This document shows positions 7,533-10,216 of a DNA stretch of 10,216 nt, in pieces. The position numbers and the translations under genes are program-made. How positions within the stretch are numbered: the first letter of the stretch is position 1; each line of letters starts with the position of its first letter. Source of the DNA: Acanthaster planci (taxonomy: Eukaryota > Echinodermata > Asteroidea > Valvatida > Acanthasteridae); assembly GCF_001949145.1 (NCBI RefSeq), contig NW_019091430.1, positions 398,012 to 408,227 on the forward strand, written 5' to 3'. A model generated the notes under the pieces. The model was not told where the DNA came from. It did not search any database and saw only the letters and a list, made by a program, of their open reading frames with translations.

Positions 7533-7937
7533 ATGTCGTCACAGTATTGCTTAGTTATAACCAAAGATCGTATAGCGCCGCGTGGCGGTACCTTCGGCGC
7601 TATACGATCTTTGGCCGAGTTCGGGCGACGGTTTGTTCCCATACCATGTGCTCAAGAACAGCTCGATTTGTTGTTCGTGGGTCATCCGACGTACAGCGTG
7701 CGATTCGAACTTGAAACGCTAGTTGCATCCAGGGGGAATGAACGGGGATTTTTCCTCCATTCAGAACTGAATCTGCTTGCCCTGAAGAAGGTACTCAGTT
7801 ACAGAAAGCTCGGCATTCATATATTTCAGAGCACTGATTTAATCTTATATTATTATAACATGCTACTAGTTGAAGCGTGGTTAAAGTATGGCTGCTATAA
7901 CCCCACCCCACCCCATGTTGTCGATAGGCTACTGTAG
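7533..7937 (+). CDS. Unidentified divergent ORF, possible first exon
   Basis: This plus-strand open frame of 134 codons begins at an ATG inside the CpG-dense region, directly after an in-frame TAA. Its first third is written across the 7561-7614 palindrome, so that part (KDRIAP...GAIRSL) reflects the inverted repeat. From EFGRRFVPIP through LLFVGHPTYSVRFELETLVA to ERGFFLHSELNLLALKK the composition looks protein-like and AT-poor. I do not recognise a family. A donor-like AAG|GTACTC lies near 7790 after LLALKK, so it could be a first exon whose continuation lies beyond the satellite array. No signal peptide or membrane segment is evident. It may equally be a chance frame in CpG-rich DNA. Confidence 0.25.
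   Translation: MSSQYCLVITKDRIAPRGGTFGAIRSLAEFGRRFVPIPCAQEQLDLLFVGHPTYSVRFELETLVASRGNERGFFLHSELNLLALKKVLSYRKLGIHIFQSTDLILYYYNMLLVEAWLKYGCYNPTPPHVVDRLL
7561..7614. repeat. Perfect palindrome, 20-bp arms, 14-nt loop
   Basis: CCAAAGATCGTATAGCGCCG at 7561-7580 and CGGCGCTATACGATCTTTGG at 7595-7614 are exact reverse complements, separated by 14 bases (CGTGGCGGTACCTT). The stem would be very stable as RNA or as a DNA cruciform. It lies in the CpG-dense putative promoter, 34 bases upstream of the candidate MYG1 ATG at 7527 and inside the plus-strand frame. There is no oligo-T tract after it, so it is not a terminator-like structure. It may be a foldback insertion or a dimeric factor-binding site. 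Confidence 0.9.
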
Positions 7938-7972
7938 ATCTTATACCGCTGTCAGAGTGAATGTGCCAGTGG

Positions 7973-10216
7973 AATACCCGAGTTCAGCCCTGCACAAAGA
8001 AGCACCATATAGGCCTATATTCGATCTTGAAGGATGTGAAATTATCCAGATCTCACAATCGTGGTGTCATCTGAAAGGGCAATCGTGGTGTCATCTGAAC
8101 TGGGACATGCTCCTCCTTCTATTCATGGAAGATTCCTATCCATGTGTGCTTTAGTTTCGGAAAAATCTGCCGAAGAAAGCGAATGTTTGCGTGCAACTGC
8201 TTGATTTTCTTGCGTAACTCACATGTCCTCCACTATCACAGTTCAGTCCCGCGCAAAGAAGGCTCCGTATATGCGATTCTGAAAAATCAAAAATTCTTTT
8301 AGATCTGACAATCGTGGTGTCATCTTAAAGAGCACGTGCTTCTCTTCCATTCATGATAGATTCATCTCCGCATGTGCTTTAAATTCGCAAATATTGGCGA
8401 AAGAAATCCCAAGTTGGCGTGGAAATGTTGATTTTTTGGGGGTAGATATGACAGACTCTCCACTATCCGAATTCAGCTTGGAAAAAGAAGGCTTCGTTTA
8501 TGCGATTCTGAAAAATCAAAATTCTTTTAAATCTGACAATCGTGATGTCATCTTACAGTGCACATGCTCCTCTTTCGCTTCGTGGGAGATTCATCTTCTT
8601 ATGTGCTTTAGTTTCGGAAATATCTGGAAAAGAAAGCGCGAGTTTGTGTGGATATGCTCGATTTTTTGCGTAAATCTCACGTACTCGCACTTGCCGTGTT
8701 GAAGCCCAACTCAAAGAAGGCTCCGTATATGCGGTTCCGAAAAAGCAAAAATTCTTTCAAAATGCTCGATTTGTTTCCGTAAATCTGACATATTCGCACT
8801 TCCCGTGTTCAAGCCAAACTCAAAGAAGGCTCGTATATGCGGTTCTGAAAAATTAAAAATTCTTTCAGATCTGACAGTCGTGGTGTCATCTGAAAAGGCA
8901 CATGCTCTTCTTTTGATTCATGAAAGATTCATCTCCATATGTGCTTTAGTTTCGGAAAAATTTGGAAAAGAAAGCGCGAGTTTGTGTGGAAAAGCTTGAT
9001 TTTTTTTGGTAAATCAGACAGGCTGTCCACTAGCCGAGTTCAGCCCCGGCTCAAAAAAGGCTCCATATATCCTATTCTGAAAAATCAAAAATTCTTTCAG
9101 ATCTGACAATCGTGGTGTCATCTGAAAGGGCACATGCTCTTCTTTCGATTCATGAGAGATTCATCTCCATATGTGCTTCAGTTTTAGAAATACCTGGAAA
9201 AGAAAGTGAGATTTTGTGTGGAAATGCTTGATTTTTTTGCGTAAATCTGACAGGCTCTCCACTATCCGAGTTCAGCTCGGGAGAAGAAGGCTCCGTATAT
9301 GCGATTCTGAAAAATCAAAAATTCTTTTAGATCTGCCAATCGTGGTGTTATCTTACAGGTCACATGCTCCTCTTTTGCTTCGTGCAAGATTCATCTCCGT
9401 ATGTTTTTAGTTTCGGAACTATCTGGAAAAGAAAGCGCGAGTTTGTGTACAAAAATTAATGCTCGATTTGTTTGCGCCAATCTGACATATTCGCACTTCC
9501 CGTGTTCAAACCAAACTCAAAGAAGGCTCCGTATATGGGATTCTGAAAAATCAAATTTTTTTTAAATCTGACAATCGTGGTGTCATCTTACAGGGCACAT
9601 GCTCCTCTTTCGCTTCGTGCAAGATTCATCTCCATATGTTTTTTAGTTTCGGAACTATCTAGAAAAGAAAGCGCAAGTTTGTGTACAAATGCTCGATTTT
9701 TTGCGTAAATCTCACATACTCGCACATGCCGAGTTCAGCCCCGTCTCAAAAAAGGCTCCATATATCCTATTCTCAAAAATAAAAAAATCTTTGAGATCTC
9801 ACAATCGTGGTGTCATCTGAAAGGGCACATGCTCCTCTTTCGATTCATGAGAGATTCATGTCCATATGTCCTTTAGTTTCGGAAATATGTGGAAAAGAAA
9901 GCGCCATTTTGTGTGGAAATGCTCGATTTTTTGCGTAAATCTCACATACTCGCACTTGCCATGTTCAGCCCCGGCTCAAAAACAGCTCCATATATCCTAT
10001 TCTGAAAACTCAAAAATTCTTTCAGATCTGACAATCGTGGTGTCATCTGAAAGGGTGCATGCTCTTCTTTCGATTCATGAGAGATTCATGTCCATATGTC
10101 CTTTAGTTTTAGAAATACCTGGAAAAAGAAGCGAGTCTGTGTGGAAATGATTGATTTTTTTTGGTAAATCTGACAGGCTGCTATGTTTTTTAGCGTCGGA
10201 AAAATCTGGAAAAGAA
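7973..10216. repeat. Satellite array, ~230-bp unit, about ten copies, runs off the window
   Basis: Using the GGCTCC(G/A)TATAT word as landmark, units begin near 8001, 8261, 8490, 8719, 8828, 9059, 9289, 9525, 9754 and 9984. Spacings are 260, 229, 229, 109, 231, 230, 236, 229 and 230. Each full unit has in order GGCTCC-TATAT, TTCTGAAAAATCAAAAATTC, AGATCTGACAATCGTGG, TGTCATCT, GCACATGCTC, GATTCAT-AGATTCAT, TTTAGTTTCGGAA, TGGAAAAGAAAGCG, TGCTCGATTTTTTGCGTAAA and CCGAGTTCAGCCC. The leading unit is the most diverged. Because 230 is not a multiple of three and indels occur, no frame persists across units, so the 60-100 codon open frames inside are not genes. Only part of the array is visible. Confidence 0.93.
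8056..8103. repeat. 24-bp duplication inside the first satellite unit
   Basis: CAATCGTGGTGTCATCTGAA occurs at 8056 and again at 8080, a 24-bp period, in the leading unit only. It accounts for most of the extra length of that unit (260 against about 230). The duplicated piece holds the loop and 3' arm of the hairpin found in most other units. Confidence 0.85.

Larger units (their letters stand above)
7320..7720. promoter_or_regulatory. CpG-dense putative bidirectional promoter
   Basis: CpG is sparse in the introns but very frequent here, with roughly forty in about 360 bases by eye, which is typical of an unmethylated promoter island. On the minus strand AAAATGGCGCC (plus 7446-7456) resembles the YY1 site that lies at or just after start sites of housekeeping genes. 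CGGAAGT at 7484-7490 resembles an ETS-factor site. The island lies at the 5' end of MYG1 and upstream of, or within, a plus-strand open frame, which suggests divergent transcription. No TATA box at a convincing distance was found. Motif assignments are by eye only. Confidence 0.5.

Noticed and set aside
8041-10060. Hammerhead-type ribozyme in the tandem repeat
   Set aside because: Tandem repeats sometimes carry one, but the required CTGATGA and GAAA core elements are not found in the right arrangement on either strand.
7888-10150. Open frames of 60-100 codons within the satellite array
   Set aside because: The unit length of about 230 is not a multiple of three, frames differ from unit to unit, and stops and indels interrupt them, so they are by-products of the repeat.
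7973-10216. CRISPR array
   Set aside because: The repeats are long head-to-tail units with no short repeat/unique spacer pattern, and the window is eukaryotic.

Overview
This is eukaryotic, almost certainly metazoan, nuclear DNA. It is AT-rich, and a conserved protein is split into short exons with GT-AG introns that keep frame across every junction. The window also holds small inverted-repeat elements and a satellite array, and the palindrome TACATGTA is strikingly frequent in the first ~6.7 kb. Together these suggest an invertebrate, perhaps marine; the species cannot be fixed from this window.

The only gene recognised with confidence is MYG1 on the minus strand, a DHH-family 3'-5' RNA exonuclease acting in mitochondria and nucleus/nucleolus. 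Four coding exons lie at 6275-6416, 4550-4655, 1584-1817 and 146-224 (transcription order). They splice to an open frame of 561 nt (187 codons), roughly the N-terminal half of a protein usually ~340-380 residues long. A frame-compatible 5' exon may lie at 7322-7527. The last exons are beyond base 1.

Layout: 1-7321 is MYG1 exons and introns. The introns carry a 393-bp element with perfect 43-bp terminal inverted repeats (2163-2555), a perfect 39-bp tandem duplication (2767-2846), a degenerate triple repeat (5149-5314) and a ~494-bp inverted-repeat element with a possible TTCA target duplication (6718-7211). About 7320-7720 is CpG-dense and looks like a promoter island; it holds YY1-like and ETS-like sites and a perfect 20-bp-arm palindrome (7561-7614). 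An unidentified divergent plus-strand ORF (7533-7937) starts there. From about 7973 to the window end runs a tandem array of ~230-bp units, in which most units can form a small bulged hairpin.

Nothing here looks like a bacterial operon, CRISPR array or phage. The most unusual items are the satellite array with its hairpin, the promoter palindrome and the two intronic inverted-repeat elements.
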